64,000 nt of DNA, taken from positions 406,589 through 470,588 of the forward strand of contig NZ_MNAH01000003.1 in the NCBI RefSeq assembly GCF_001976065.1, in the 5' to 3' direction. How positions within the stretch are numbered: position 1 is the first letter of the stretch; each line of letters begins with the position of its first letter. Positions 38,801 to 48,116 of this stretch are shown here, piece after piece. The translations under genes were made by a program, and so were the position numbers. The notes under the pieces were generated by a model. It was not told the DNA's origin. It did no database searches and saw only the letters and a list, made by a program, of their open reading frames with translations. The stretch is from Pseudomonas putida. Its GTDB lineage: Bacteria; Pseudomonadota; Gammaproteobacteria; Pseudomonadales; Pseudomonadaceae.

Positions 38801-39805
38801 CGACAGGCGTGCGTACAACGGCAGGATCTCGGTGTGCTTGAGCTGGGCCTTGCGCAGCATGTCGGCGGCGTCGCGAATCTCGCGCTCGCCGGGCAGGAAC
38901 ACCAGCACGTCACCGGGGCTGCGGCGTTCGCTGCGCTCATAGGCGGCGATTTCGTCGAGGGTGGCGAGAATCGCCTGATCCACCGTCAGGTCGTCCTCGA
39001 CACGGTTGCCTTCCTCGTCCTGCTCCAGGGTCAGCGGGCGATACCACGTGTCCACCGGGAAGGTGCGACCGGAGACTTCGACAATCGGCGCATCGTCGAA
39101 ATGTTTGGAGAAGCGCTCCAGGTCGATGGTCGCCGATGTAATGATGACTTTCAGGTCCGGGCGGCGCGGCAGCAGGGTTTTCAGGTAGCCGAGCAGAAAA
39201 TCGATGTTGAGGCTGCGTTCGTGGGCTTCGTCGACGATGATCGTGTCGTAGCGTTCCAGGTAGCGGTCGTTCTGGGTTTCCGCCAGCAGGATGCCGTCGG
39301 TCATCAACTTGACCAGGGTGTTGGCATCGCTCTGATCCTCGAACCGCACCTGATAGCCGACCAGCGCGCCCAACGGCGTGCCGAGTTCTTCGGCAACCCG
39401 GGCGGCCACACTGCGTGCGGCAATTCGGCGCGGCTGGGTGTGGCCGATCAGGCCATGCTGGCCGCGGCCGATTTCCAGGCAGATCTTCGGCAACTGAGTG
39501 GTTTTACCCGATCCGGTTTCGCCAGCAATGATCAGCACCTGGTGCTTGAGCAGGGCCTCTTTGATTTCGTCACGCTTGGCGGCGATCGGCAGGCTGTCGT
39601 CATAACGAATCACCGGCAGGCTGGCGCGGCGGGCCAGCACCTGGTCACAGGACGCCTGCATCCGCGCGACCCACTGGGCCAGCTTGGCCTCGTCGGGTTT
39701 CTTGCGCAGCTCAAGCAACTGCCGCCGCAGCCGGTGGCGGTCGGCAAGCATGGCGTGATCGAGGTTTTTCAGCAGTTTGTCGATGGAGGGCGATTCGTCG
39801 GTCAT
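35894..39805 (-). CDS. hrpA: ATP-dependent RNA helicase HrpA
   Basis: A 1303-residue DEAH-box helicase, the full length for HrpA, which in E. coli acts on mRNA and rescues stalled ribosomes. Walker A GETGSGKTT is at residues 95-103, DEAH at 192-195 (IIVDEAHERS), SATID follows, and QRKGRCGR is motif VI. The HA2/OB region (RDPRERPPERQQ) and the long DUF3418 C-terminal part complete the protein. Start is ATG 39805. No frameshift is seen. Confidence 0.96.
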   Translation of the reverse strand: MTDESPSIDKLLKNLDHAMLADRHRLRRQLLELRKKPDEAKLAQWVARMQASCDQVLARRASLPVIRYDDSLPIAAKRDEIKEALLKHQVLIIAGETGSGKTTQLPKICLEIGRGQHGLIGHTQPRRIAARSVAARVAEELGTPLGALVGYQVRFEDQSDANTLVKLMTDGILLAETQNDRYLERYDTIIVDEAHERSLNIDFLLGYLKTLLPRRPDLKVIITSATIDLERFSKHFDDAPIVEVSGRTFPVDTWYRPLTLEQDEEGNRVEDDLTVDQAILATLDEIAAYERSERRSPGDVLVFLPGEREIRDAADMLRKAQLKHTEILPLYARLSPAEQQRIFQSHPGRRVVLATNVAETSLTVPGIRYVIDSGTARISRYSYRAKVQRLPIEAISQASANQRKGRCGRVEPGICVRLYSEEDFLGRPEFTDPEILRTNLAAVILQMLHLRLGEVSAFPFIEPPDGKAISDGYNLLQELSAVDRNSQLTPLGRQLARLPVDPRMGRMLLEAAKLGSLQEVLIVASAMSIQDPRERPPERQQAADQAHAQWKDADSDFAGLVNLWRGFEEQRQALTASPLRNWCRKNFLNYLRLREWRDSHRQLSLICRDMQLSLNKEPADYPKLHKAVLVGLLSQIGQKTEDGDYLGARQRRFWIHPSSGIGKKRPQWLMTAELVETTKLYARMVAKIDADWIEPLAGHLIKKNHFEPHWEKKRGQVVAFEQITLFGLIVVGRRPVHYGPVDPVVSRELFIREALVRGEIQSKAKCLTANKQLLEQLDELEAKARRRDILADEETLYAFYDARLPAEIHQTATFDSWYRINSQKDPQLLIMREEDVLAREASEVTALHYPDTLHIGDLELALSYHFEPNHPRDGVTLRVPAPLLPMLPPERLEWLVPGLIEAKCIALVRNLPKALRKNFVPVPDFVKAALQRMTFAEGSLPQALGRELLRMTGARVSDEAWSEAAQQVESHLRMNLEIVDAQGKFLGEGRDLAELTARFAEASQAALAVPQTAKSQQPVEPKVFAAVAEKTQQKIAGLSMTVYPALVEEAGTVKEGRFSTPAEAEFQHRRALQRLLMQQLAEPAKFLRGKLPGLTELGLLYRDMGRVDALVEDILLASLDSCILDGEDPLPRDGAGLASLAERKRGAWTEHAERVARLTLEILKHWHGLQKRFKGKIDLAQAVALNDIKQQLSHLVYPGFVRETPMQWLKELPRYLKAIEQRFEKIGAQVQRDRVWSGELSGLWTQYQTRANKHAQEGKRDPQLELYRWWLEEYRVSLFAQQLGTKVPISDKRLSKQWSQVEP

Positions 39806-39876
39806 CGGGTACGCAATTCAGTCGTCTAGTGGCGCAGGTTGGCGATTGTCGCAGATTTGCACCGCCGTGTGATCGT

Positions 39877-39947
39877 TGCCACGCTCTGCGCCCGCGCTAG
39901 GGACGCGGAGCGTCCCGGGCTGCATTCCCACGCAGAGCGTGGGAATG
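39877..39947. repeat. Compound hairpin repeat between hrpA and aceK
   Basis: CATTCCCACGC-AGA-GCGTGGGAATG (39923-39947) is a perfect 11-base stem. It is preceded by GGGACGC-GGA-GCGTCCC (about 39900-39916) and by a partial CCACGCTCTGCG copy. The same stem core occurs at 8890-8910. Confidence 0.75.
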
Positions 39948-39956
39948 ATCAGAATG

Positions 39957-41675
39957 TCACTCGGTATCATGGCCTTTGCGGCGGTACGGGAACACATCGA
40001 TCACCTTCCCCGCCCGGATCGCCTCTTGCAGGCTTTTCCAGTAGTCGGCGTTGTACAACTCGCCATGCAGTTGATCGAACAACTTGCGCTGCCCCGAATC
40101 GGCAAACAGGAACGGCGGAAATTCTTCAGGGAACACATCCAGCGGTCCGATCGAATACCAGGGCTCGGACGCCATTTCGTCTTCCGGTGTACGCGGCTCG
40201 GGAATGTGGCGGAAGTTGGCCTCGGTCAGGAAGCAGATCTCGTCGTAGTCGTAGAACACCACGCGACCGTGACGGGTAACGCCGAAGTTCTTCAGCAACA
40301 TGTCACCGGGGAAGATGTTCGCCGCCGCCAGTTGCTTGATCGCCAGGCCGTAATCTTCCAGGGCCTCGCGCACCTGCGCGTCGTTGGCGTGTTCCAGGTA
40401 CAGGTTCAGCGGCGTCATGCGCCGCTCGGTCCAGCAGTGACGGATAAGCACGGTGTCGCCTTCCACCGACACCGTGGACGGCGCGACGTCCAGCAGTTCT
40501 TCCAGGCACGCCGGGTCGAACTTGCCCAGCGGGAAGCGGAAGTCGGCGAACTCCTGGGTGTCAGCCATGCGCCCGACCCGGTCGACGCTCTTCACCAGCC
40601 GGTATTTCTCGATCACCGTGGCGCGGTCGACGTTTTTCGACGGCGAGAAGCGGTCCTTGATGATTTTGAACACCGTGTTGAACCCCGGCAGGGTAAACAC
40701 GCTCATGACCATGCCGCGCACGCCGGGGGCCATGATGAACTGGTCGTCGGTGTTGGCCAGGTGGTTGATCAGCGCCCTGTAGAACTCGGATTTGCCGTGC
40801 TTGTAGAAACCGATCGAGGTGTACAGCTCGGCGATGTGCTTGCCCGGCAGGATGCGTTTGAGGAAGCCGATGAACTCCGCCGGCACCGGCACATCGACCA
40901 TGAAATACGAACGGGTGAACGAGAAGATGATCGACACGTCCGCTTCGTCGGTGATCAACGCATCAATCTGGATGCCGCGCCCCTCGAGGTGCAGCAGCGG
41001 GATTGCCAGCGGCCATTGCTCATCGGCGGTGTAGATGCGCCCCACCAGGTAGGCGCCTTTGTTGCGGTAGAGCACCGAGGAAAACAGCTCGACACTGAGC
41101 TCCGGGTCCTTGCAGACCCAGTCCGGCAGGTTCTCGCGCAGTTGCGCTTCAAGGCGGCGCAGGTCGCCGGGCAGGTCGGCGTATTCCTCGCTGAAGCGAT
41201 AATCGGCAAAAATGCTCGCCAGCATGCCCGCCAGCTGGCCCTGGGGTTTGTAGGTGCGGGTTTGCGCGGCGCGAGCCCGGCGCAGACTCGGCCGGGTGGT
41301 GTGGATGAACATGCAGCCGTCGCTGATCAGGTCATGGCTGAACAGCCCGCAGAAAATCGAGTTGTACCAGGTCTCGGACAATTCATCGTCGAAGCGCAGG
41401 TCGATCAAGGCAATGTACGCGCTCTTGACCAGCGGCCAGCAACTGACGTCCAGGGTGTCACTGTCGAACGCGATGCGCAGCCGCTCCACCGTCTCGCTGA
41501 CTTTTTCTTCGTAGAGATTGATCCGCGCGGCCGACGCGACCTGCGTCTCCTGCCACTGTGCCTGCTCGAAGCGGGCCCGCGCGCCGTCGGTGATCTGCCG
41601 GAAATGCTCGCGGTAATCGTCAAAGCCATCGAGGATCATTCGGGCGATATCGGCGGCTGGCCATTGCTGCGGCAT
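39957..41675 (-). CDS. aceK: Isocitrate dehydrogenase kinase/phosphatase
   Basis: A 572-residue bifunctional enzyme that phosphorylates and dephosphorylates isocitrate dehydrogenase, steering carbon to the glyoxylate shunt. The nucleotide segment [22 protein letters not shown] and the catalytic-loop region [20 protein letters not shown] are clear and the length is normal. In Pseudomonas it is not linked to aceA/aceB, as here. Confidence 0.96.
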   Translation of the reverse strand: MPQQWPAADIARMILDGFDDYREHFRQITDGARARFEQAQWQETQVASAARINLYEEKVSETVERLRIAFDSDTLDVSCWPLVKSAYIALIDLRFDDELSETWYNSIFCGLFSHDLISDGCMFIHTTRPSLRRARAAQTRTYKPQGQLAGMLASIFADYRFSEEYADLPGDLRRLEAQLRENLPDWVCKDPELSVELFSSVLYRNKGAYLVGRIYTADEQWPLAIPLLHLEGRGIQIDALITDEADVSIIFSFTRSYFMVDVPVPAEFIGFLKRILPGKHIAELYTSIGFYKHGKSEFYRALINHLANTDDQFIMAPGVRGMVMSVFTLPGFNTVFKIIKDRFSPSKNVDRATVIEKYRLVKSVDRVGRMADTQEFADFRFPLGKFDPACLEELLDVAPSTVSVEGDTVLIRHCWTERRMTPLNLYLEHANDAQVREALEDYGLAIKQLAAANIFPGDMLLKNFGVTRHGRVVFYDYDEICFLTEANFRHIPEPRTPEDEMASEPWYSIGPLDVFPEEFPPFLFADSGQRKLFDQLHGELYNADYWKSLQEAIRAGKVIDVFPYRRKGHDTE

Positions 41676-41831
41676 GGTGAGACCTCTGCGGGAATTCGTG
41701 AGCCCTGAGCTTAGCCAGTGAAGCGGGTGCAGGAGAAGTGTAATTTTGCGCCCGGGTTATTTGCCCGTTTTCCGGTTGCCATCGATCAGCCGCTCGGCAA
41801 CACTCTCGTCCCCATCAGGAAGGAGAACGCT

Positions 41832-42740
41832 GTGAACCCCGTCGATATTGTCCGTTTACTGTCACTGGCGGCCATCTGGGGTGCGAGCTTTCTGTTCATG
41901 CGCATCATCGCCCCGGTGATCGGCACGATTCCCACGGCGTTTTTCCGCGTCTCGATTGCCGCTACCGGCCTGTTGCTGATCCTTGGGCTGATGCGCATCA
42001 GCTGGGATTTCAAGGGCAAACTCAAGACCGTGATGCTACTCGGGGTGATCAACTCGGGGATTCCGGCCACCCTGTACTCCGTGGCCGCCCAGGTGCTGCC
42101 CGCCGGGTATTCGGCCATTTTCAATGCGACCACGCCGCTGATGGGCGTGCTGATCGGCGGGATGTTCTTCCATGAACGGCTCACCGCCGCCAAGCTCGGC
42201 GGGGTATTCCTTGGCTTGTTCGGTGTTGGCGTACTGACGCGCGCAGGCCCCGTGGCGTTCGACCTGCAATTGCTGATGGGCGCCCTCGCCTGCCTGCTCG
42301 CCACCACCTGTTACGGCTTCGCCGGGTTCCTTGCCCGCCGCTGGCTGGATCAGGCCGGTGGCCTCGACAGCCGTTTGTCTGCGCTGGGCAGCATGCTCGG
42401 GGCGACGTTGTTTCTGTTGCCGCTGTTCGGCTATAGCGTGATCAGTCAGCCGCCGGCCAGCTGGGGTGGCTGGGATGTCTGGTTGTCGTTGCTGGGATTG
42501 GGGCTGGTGTGTACCGCGCTGGCGTACATCGTTTACTTCCGTTTGCTCAGCTCGGTCGGGCCAGTGAGGTCGATGACCACGACTTTCCTGATCCCGCCGT
42601 TCGGGGTGTTGTGGGGCGCGATGTTGCTGGATGAGCCGTTGTCGATGGCGCACATCTATGGCGGGGTGTTGATTGCGGCAGCGTTGTGGTTGGTGTTGAA
42701 GCCGGCTGCGGTGAAACCGGGCTTGGTGGCTGGCCGGTAG
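41832..42740 (+). CDS. EamA/DMT-family transporter
   Basis: A 302-residue protein with ten membrane helices in two EamA repeats (start MNPVDIVRLLSLAAIWGASFLFMR). A GTG at 41832 with AAGGAG upstream is the likely start; the frame extends to 41718 without support. Putative metabolite exporter; substrate unknown. Confidence 0.85.
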   Translation: MNPVDIVRLLSLAAIWGASFLFMRIIAPVIGTIPTAFFRVSIAATGLLLILGLMRISWDFKGKLKTVMLLGVINSGIPATLYSVAAQVLPAGYSAIFNATTPLMGVLIGGMFFHERLTAAKLGGVFLGLFGVGVLTRAGPVAFDLQLLMGALACLLATTCYGFAGFLARRWLDQAGGLDSRLSALGSMLGATLFLLPLFGYSVISQPPASWGGWDVWLSLLGLGLVCTALAYIVYFRLLSSVGPVRSMTTTFLIPPFGVLWGAMLLDEPLSMAHIYGGVLIAAALWLVLKPAAVKPGLVAGR

Positions 42741-42765
42741 GATTGTTGCGTTTTGGATGAAGCCT

Positions 42766-42855
42766 TCGCGAGCAGGCTCGCTCCCACATTTGATCCGGGT
42801 GTTCACACATCATGTGTTCACCGAAGATCCCTTGTGGGAGCGAGCCTGCTCGCGA
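42766..42855. repeat. REPIN (type GTGGGAGCGAGCCTGCTCGC)
   Basis: Inverted arms lie at 42766-42788 and 42833-42855, between convergent genes. The loop itself contains the palindrome ACACAT-C-ATGTGT. Confidence 0.9.
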
Positions 42856-42872
42856 AAGCGGCAGGTCAGACG

Positions 42873-44453
42873 CTACAAGGCTGAATCACTGACCTCCCCA
42901 TCCACCAACCGCCGAATCCCCAACGGATTGGCGTCCTGCAACGCCTCGGGCAACAACGCATCCGGGTAATTCTGGAAGCACACCGGCCTCAGGAATCGAT
43001 CGATCGCCAAGGTCCCTACTGACGTCCCGCGCGAATCGGACGTCGCCGGATACGGCCCGCCATGCACCATGGCCTCGCAGACCTCGACCCCGGTCGGATA
43101 GCCGTTGAGCAGGATCCGCCCGACCTTCTCTTGCAGCAATTCAGCCAGCCAGCGGTACTCCAGCAATTCGTCCGCCTCGCCAATCAGCGTCGCCGTCAAT
43201 TGCCCGCGCAGGCCTTGCAGCGCCTGCGCCAACTGCGCACGGCTCTCGACTTCGATAACGATGGTAGCCGGCCCGAACACTTCTTCCTGAAGCAGTTCAT
43301 CGCCCTTGAGCAGCAGGCTGACATCGGCCTTGAACACTTGCGGCTGCGCCTGATTGCCCTGTTGCGGCTTGCCCGCCAGGTGGGTCAGCCCCGGATGTTC
43401 GTGCAGCTCGCCCAGGCCTCGGCTGTAGCTGGCCAGTGCGCCGGCATTGAGCATGGTTTGCGCCGGTTGCTGGTTCATGCTCGCGCAAAAGGTTTCGAGA
43501 AAGGTGCTGAACTGCGGCGAGCGCAGGCCGATGACCAGGCCAGGGTTGGTGCAGAACTGCCCACAGCCCAGGGTCACCGAACCGGCAAGCTGCGCCGCGA
43601 TCTGTTCACCGCGCACGGCCAGCGCCTCGGGCAGCAGGAACACCGGGTTGATGCTCGACATCTCGGCGAACACCGGGATTGGCTGCGGCCGGGTCGCCGC
43701 CATGTGGCTCAAGGCATTGCCGCCCTTGAGCGAACCGGTGAATCCCACGGCCTGGATCGCCGGGTGCTTGACCAGCCACTCACCGACGCCACCGCCGTAG
43801 ATCATGTTGAACACCCCGGCGGGCATTTCCGTTCGCTCGGCGGCGCGAATGATCGCGTCCGCCACCCACTCGGCGGTTGCCATGTGCCCGCTGTGGGCCT
43901 TGAACACCACCGGGCAACCGGCGGCCAGGGCCGAGGCGGTATCGCCACCGGCGGTGGAAAACGCCAACGGAAAGTTGCTGGCACCGAACACCGCCACCGG
44001 CCCCAGGGCAATGCGGTACTGCCGCAGGTCCGGACGAGGCAAAGGCTGGCGATCCGGCAATGCGCGGTCGATGCGCGCGCCGTAGAAATCACCGCGACGC
44101 AGGACCTTGGCGAACAGGCGCAACTGGCCGCTGGTGCGACCGCGTTCACCCTGGATACGTCCGGCTGGCAACGCAGTTTCGCGGCACACGGTGGCGACGA
44201 AGTCATCGCCCAGCGCATCGATTTCATCGGCGATGGCGTCGAGGAAGGTCGCGCGTTTTTCTGCACTGAGGTTGCGGTAGATCGGGGACGCCGCAGCGGC
44301 GGCCTTGGCAGCGGCATCCACCTCGGCTTCGGATGCCTGGAAGAAGGTGCCAGGCAAAGGCTCACCGCTGGTGGCGTCGAGGCTTTGCAGTTGCACGTTG
44401 CCGTTGGCGCTGCGGCGGCCGCCGATGTAATTGTGTCCAAGTATCGTGGTCAT
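42873..44453 (-). CDS. 2-oxoglutarate semialdehyde dehydrogenase (NADP-type aldehyde dehydrogenase)
   Basis: A 526-residue aldehyde dehydrogenase of the branch that oxidises alpha-ketoglutarate semialdehyde to 2-oxoglutarate. Active-site residues are present: Asn160 (GASNFPLAF), Glu264 (VFAEMSS) and Cys301 (GCGQFCTNPG). It is the last gene of the dehydratase operon and would carry out the final step, feeding the citric acid cycle. A REPIN separates it from the upstream gene, which may set its expression level. Confidence 0.9.
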   Translation of the reverse strand: MTTILGHNYIGGRRSANGNVQLQSLDATSGEPLPGTFFQASEAEVDAAAKAAAAASPIYRNLSAEKRATFLDAIADEIDALGDDFVATVCRETALPAGRIQGERGRTSGQLRLFAKVLRRGDFYGARIDRALPDRQPLPRPDLRQYRIALGPVAVFGASNFPLAFSTAGGDTASALAAGCPVVFKAHSGHMATAEWVADAIIRAAERTEMPAGVFNMIYGGGVGEWLVKHPAIQAVGFTGSLKGGNALSHMAATRPQPIPVFAEMSSINPVFLLPEALAVRGEQIAAQLAGSVTLGCGQFCTNPGLVIGLRSPQFSTFLETFCASMNQQPAQTMLNAGALASYSRGLGELHEHPGLTHLAGKPQQGNQAQPQVFKADVSLLLKGDELLQEEVFGPATIVIEVESRAQLAQALQGLRGQLTATLIGEADELLEYRWLAELLQEKVGRILLNGYPTGVEVCEAMVHGGPYPATSDSRGTSVGTLAIDRFLRPVCFQNYPDALLPEALQDANPLGIRRLVDGEVSDSAL

Positions 44454-44480
44454 TGCGGATTCCTTGATCGATTACAGACC

Positions 44481-44569
44481 TGTAGGAGCCGGCTTGCCGG
44501 CGAAGCCATGGCACGGCAAACATCAACGTCGCGTGAAAAATCGCTTTCGCCGGCAAGCCGGCTCCTACA
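44481..44569. repeat. REPIN, TGTAGGAGCCGGCTTGCCGG type, inside the operon
   Basis: Inverted arms lie at 44481-44503 and 44547-44569. It sits between two minus-strand genes of the same pathway. Confidence 0.9.
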
Positions 44570-44573
44570 GGGG

Positions 44574-45569
44574 TTAAAGCGCTCGCACCTGACCGATAGC
44601 CAGCGGCTGGGCACTTTCGCCAATGCCGTTCACCAGCGGCGCTCCGAACTCATCGAGGCTGATCTGGAAGCGATCCCCCGGCTGGGTCTTGATGCCATCG
44701 GCAAACGACAGCGTGGCGGTGCCGAAGTAGTGCACATGCACATCACCGGGACGCAGGAACTGAGCGTACTTGAAGTGGTGGAATTCGAGGTTGGCCAGGC
44801 TGTGGCACATGTTGTCTTCGCCACTGAGAAACTCCTTTTCCCAGATCGTCTTGCCATCGCGCTTGATGCGGCTGGTGCCTACCAGATGCCTGGGCAATTC
44901 GCCGACGCGCAGCTCCGGGCCAAAGGAGCAGCAGCGCAATTTCGAATGGGCGAGGTACAGGTAGTTGCGCCGTTCCATGACGTGGTCGGAGAACTCGTTG
45001 CCCAGGGCAAAACCGACTCGATACGGCTGGCCGTCGTCGCCGATCACGTAGAGCCCGGTCAATTCCGGTTCTTCGCCGGCGTCTTCGGCAAAGGGCGGCA
45101 CCGGGAAGTCGGCGCCAGGACGCACGACGATGCTGCCGTCGCCCTTGTAGAACCATTCCGGCTGCGCACCGACCTGACCGGCCGCTGGCTTGCCGCCCTC
45201 CAGGCCCCACTTGAAAATGCGCATGGTGTCGGTCATGGCGGTTTCCATGGCACCTTCCTGCTGGTGCATTTTATCCCGCGTCGAGGCGCTGCCCAGGTGG
45301 GTCAGGCCGGTGCCGCTGATCAGGCAATGGGCCGGGTCTTCGTGATCCAGCGGCGGCAGCACCTGGCGCTGCTGCAACAGCTGGGCGTATTCCGGGCCCG
45401 GCTCGGTGCCGCGCAGGGCGACTTCTTCCTGCAGGCTGTGTTTGCCGCGGATCGCAGCGAGTGCCAGTTCACGGGTGCTGTGGGTGCCCTTGAGCACCAG
45501 GACCTGTGCCCCGTCGACCAGCCCGACCTGGCGTTCGCCGGCAGTGTTTTCAAATTGAATCAGGCGCAT
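44574..45569 (-). CDS. AraD1/FAH-family 2-keto-3-deoxy sugar acid dehydratase
   Basis: A 331-residue protein of the fumarylacetoacetate hydrolase superfamily, AraD1 type. The family metal-site regions are seen as GDGSIVVRPG, ELTGLYVIGDDGQPYRVGFALGNEFSDH (about 175-200) and CHSLANLEFHHFKYAQF. Between a sugar-acid dehydratase and the semialdehyde dehydrogenase, the expected reaction is dehydration of 2-keto-3-deoxy-L-lyxonate (L-arabonate) to alpha-ketoglutarate semialdehyde. The reaction is inferred from context. Confidence 0.82.
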   Translation of the reverse strand: MRLIQFENTAGERQVGLVDGAQVLVLKGTHSTRELALAAIRGKHSLQEEVALRGTEPGPEYAQLLQQRQVLPPLDHEDPAHCLISGTGLTHLGSASTRDKMHQQEGAMETAMTDTMRIFKWGLEGGKPAAGQVGAQPEWFYKGDGSIVVRPGADFPVPPFAEDAGEEPELTGLYVIGDDGQPYRVGFALGNEFSDHVMERRNYLYLAHSKLRCCSFGPELRVGELPRHLVGTSRIKRDGKTIWEKEFLSGEDNMCHSLANLEFHHFKYAQFLRPGDVHVHYFGTATLSFADGIKTQPGDRFQISLDEFGAPLVNGIGESAQPLAIGQVRAL

Positions 45570-45621
45570 GTCGGCCTCCGCAAAGTCATGGACGGCGCCG
45601 CCGGATGACGACGCCTCAAGG

Positions 45622-46797
45622 TCACTCGATGATGTTGAAGTCGCTCAGGTACTCATCGGAGATTTCCAGGCCCAGGCCCGGCTTGTTGTCGTCGAGCTGG
45701 ATGTAGCCGTTGACCGGTTGCGGTTCGCCCTTGAACACGTAGTAGAAGAGTTCGTTACCGACTTCGACGTCGAACACCGGGAAGAACTCCGCCATTGGCG
45801 AGGCCGTGGTGGACATGGTCAGGTGGTAGTTGTGCATCTGTCCGGCGTGGGGGATCACTGGCACCGACCAGGCTTCGGCCATGGCGTTGATCTTGCGCGC
45901 AGCGGTGATGCCACCGACGCGGTTGGTGTCGTACTGGATCACGTCGACGGCGCGGCGTTCCAGCAGGTCCTTGAAACCGTAGGAAGTGAATTCGTGCTCG
46001 CCGCCGGAGATCGGCATGATGCCCATTTTTTTCAGCTCGATGTAGCCTTCGATGTCGTCGGCGATCACCGGTTCTTCCAGCCAGCGCGGTTCGAACTCGG
46101 CCAGTTTAGGCAACATGCGGCGGGCGTATTCCAGGGTCCAGCCCATGTAGCATTCGAGCATGATGTCGACGTCGGGGCCGGCCAGGTTCCGCAGGGCGCG
46201 CACCTGTTCGATGTTCTTGCGCATGCCCGCCGGGCCGTCTTTCGGGCCGTAGCCGAAGCGCATTTTCAGCGCGGTGAAGCCCTGGTTCAGATAACCCTGG
46301 GCCTCTTCGAGGAACAGGTCGAGGTTATCGTTGGCGTAGAGTTTGGAGGCGTAGGTCCAGATCTTCTCCTTGGTGCGGCCACCGAGCAGTTTGAACACCG
46401 GCTTGTTGACCGCCTTGCCCATGATGTCCCAGATGGCGATATCGATCGCCGAGATGGCTGCCATGCCGATGCCTTTGCGGCCCCAGGCATGGCTCTGACG
46501 GTACATTTTCTGCCAGATGTATTCGTTGTCGAACGGATCTTCGCCAATCGCGATGGGTGCCAGGTAAGTGTCGATGATTTCCTTGGCCACACGCGGCGCC
46601 AGGGCGCAGTTGCCGATACCGACGAGACCGGTGTCGGTCTCGACTTCCACCACCAGCCAGCCGTGGAAACGGAACGAGCCCATGGCGTCGCCGCGCTCGA
46701 ACAGGATGTCGCTGGCGTTGGTGCAGAAGTGCGCTTGAGGTGGGACGACTTTGCCTTTCCACTCGAATACGCGGGTACGGATCGCTTTGATTTTCAT
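45622..46797 (-). CDS. lyxD: Sugar-acid dehydratase, mandelate racemase subgroup; probable L-lyxonate dehydratase
   Basis: A 391-residue enolase-superfamily enzyme. Metal ligands Glu215, Glu241 and Glu267 are spaced 26 residues apart. Catalytic residues are Lys178-x-Arg180 ([10 protein letters not shown]) on strand 2 and the Asp290/His317 dyad ([17 protein letters not shown]). The K-x-R motif plus His-Asp dyad is the pattern described for L-lyxonate dehydratase, and Arg180/His317 are each one off the positions I recall for the Labrenzia enzyme. L-rhamnonate dehydratase is the main alternative. It starts its own transcript; a LysR box lies 145 bases upstream. The frame opens earlier, but ATG 46797 gives the family start [10 protein letters not shown]. 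Confidence 0.8.
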   Translation of the reverse strand: MKIKAIRTRVFEWKGKVVPPQAHFCTNASDILFERGDAMGSFRFHGWLVVEVETDTGLVGIGNCALAPRVAKEIIDTYLAPIAIGEDPFDNEYIWQKMYRQSHAWGRKGIGMAAISAIDIAIWDIMGKAVNKPVFKLLGGRTKEKIWTYASKLYANDNLDLFLEEAQGYLNQGFTALKMRFGYGPKDGPAGMRKNIEQVRALRNLAGPDVDIMLECYMGWTLEYARRMLPKLAEFEPRWLEEPVIADDIEGYIELKKMGIMPISGGEHEFTSYGFKDLLERRAVDVIQYDTNRVGGITAARKINAMAEAWSVPVIPHAGQMHNYHLTMSTTASPMAEFFPVFDVEVGNELFYYVFKGEPQPVNGYIQLDDNKPGLGLEISDEYLSDFNIIE

Positions 46798-46941
46798 GAA
46801 TACGGTTTCCTTGCGCTGCCGGCTTCTTGTAGTTGTTGAGTCGCTGCGCGGAGCCGCTCGGGTGGGCGGTTGTGCGCATTCGATGGAGCGACTGTAGCCA
46901 GCGCCCAGGGGGTGCGGATAATCACTTATGCGTATCCGGCG

Positions 46942-46956
46942 ATAACCTGGGGTGAT
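46942..46956. promoter_or_regulatory. LysR-type box upstream of the dehydratase operon
   Basis: ATAACC-TGG-GGTGAT, with one mismatch in the dyad, shows the T-N11-A pattern. It matches the boxes at 50495-50509 and 50667-50681 and has the same leading CG. It lies 145 bases before the lyxD start codon. A related GGATA/TATCC pair is adjacent (46916-46937). Confidence 0.6.
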
Positions 46957-47006
46957 AGGAAAATGCAGTAATCCGCTAGATCGAGTTATCGGGGAATACA
47001 TAAAAC

Positions 47007-47095
47007 TGTAGGAGCTGGCTTGCCAGCGAAAGCGGCCCGACAGTCACTTCGGGGGTGTCTGTCAGGCCGTCTTCGCTGGCAAGCCAGCTCCTACA
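47007..47095. repeat. REPIN, TGTAGGAGCTGGCTTGCCAG type
   Basis: Inverted arms at 47007-47029 and 47073-47095 lie between the end of the PdxA-like gene and the LysR box of the dehydratase operon, so they may separate the two transcripts. Confidence 0.9.
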
Positions 47096-47111
47096 GGGTT
47101 TTTGCGTTGTG

Positions 47112-48116
47112 TCAGTAGCTGTTGCCACCCATCCGGCAAGCAATCTCGAACGCCTGGCGCGTCGCGCCAACGTTGGCCTTGCCCTGCCCGGCGATATCGA
47201 ATGCGGTGCCGTGGGCCGGCGTAGTGATCGGAATGGGCAGGCCGCCCTGCACCGTGACGCCACGGGAGAAGCCCATCAACTTGATCGCGATTTGCCCTTG
47301 GTCGTGGTACATCGTCACGACCGCATCGAAGGCGCTGGCATCGCCCTGGACCTTGAGGAAAATCGTGTCCCCCGGATACGGCCCCTCCGCCGCGATGCCC
47401 AGTGCCTGGGCCGAACGCACGGCCGGGCCGATGATGTCCAGTTCTTCGCGACCGAACGAGCCGTTGTCGCCGTTGTGCGGGTTCAGGCCGCAGACGCCGA
47501 TGCGTGGTTTTTCCAGGCCGTTGCGCTTGAGTGCGGTGTCGATCAGTTGAATCGCTTCCACCACACGCGCCTGACTGAGCATGCCCGGGACTGCTGACAA
47601 CGCTACATGGGAGGTCACGCGTGACGTCCACAGATTGTCGAGCACATTGAATTCGCAGAACGGCCCGTGGAAATCCAGCAGCTCGGCAAACCAGTGCAAC
47701 TCATCGTTATGGGCCATGCCGGCCATGTGCAGCGACGTCTTGTTCAACGGCCCGAACAATATCGCGTCGGTGGTCCCGGCCTCGGTCAGGCGCAGGGCGA
47801 CTTCCAGGGTGTCGAGGCTGTAGCGACCGCCAATGACACTGGCCTCGCTGCGGGGAAACTCACCGAGGGTGTCGCCACGAAAATCGTAGAACAGCGGTGT
47901 GTCGTCAGCGAATGACAGCTGCTCCAGCGACTCCACCCGGCGATAGGGGAACTCCACCCCGGCGATGCGCATGCCGCGACGCATTTCCGCTTCGTCGGCG
48001 ATCAGGATCACGTTGGCCTGGCTGCGTACGTCGGGGTCGCCGAGCAAGCGTGCGATCAGTTCCGGACCGATGCCCGCCGGGTCACCCAGGACCATCGCGA
48101 TGGTTGTCTTGTTCAT
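47112..48116 (-). CDS. PdxA-family NAD-dependent dehydrogenase
   Basis: A 334-residue protein of the 4-hydroxythreonine-4-phosphate dehydrogenase family. All family blocks are present: GDPAGIGPE (residues 11-19), the TSHVALS and GLNPHNGDNG metal/phosphate segments, MYHDQGQ and TPAHGTAFDIAG. In catabolic loci the PdxA2 branch oxidises 4-phospho-D-threonate/erythronate after a DUF1537 kinase. No such kinase is in this window, so its substrate here is open. Its ATG overlaps the amidohydrolase stop by 4 bases (ATGA). Confidence 0.88.
   Translation of the reverse strand: MNKTTIAMVLGDPAGIGPELIARLLGDPDVRSQANVILIADEAEMRRGMRIAGVEFPYRRVESLEQLSFADDTPLFYDFRGDTLGEFPRSEASVIGGRYSLDTLEVALRLTEAGTTDAILFGPLNKTSLHMAGMAHNDELHWFAELLDFHGPFCEFNVLDNLWTSRVTSHVALSAVPGMLSQARVVEAIQLIDTALKRNGLEKPRIGVCGLNPHNGDNGSFGREELDIIGPAVRSAQALGIAAEGPYPGDTIFLKVQGDASAFDAVVTMYHDQGQIAIKLMGFSRGVTVQGGLPIPITTPAHGTAFDIAGQGKANVGATRQAFEIACRMGGNSY

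Noticed and set aside
36044..39829. 1261-codon open frame opposite hrpA, and similar long frames opposite lapB (3532-5718), the aldehyde dehydrogenase/AraD1 pair (43062-45608) and aceK (39876-41708)
   Set aside because: High-GC antisense shadows: composition is rich in His, Gln, Arg and Gly with no family motifs, while the other strand holds complete, recognisable proteins.
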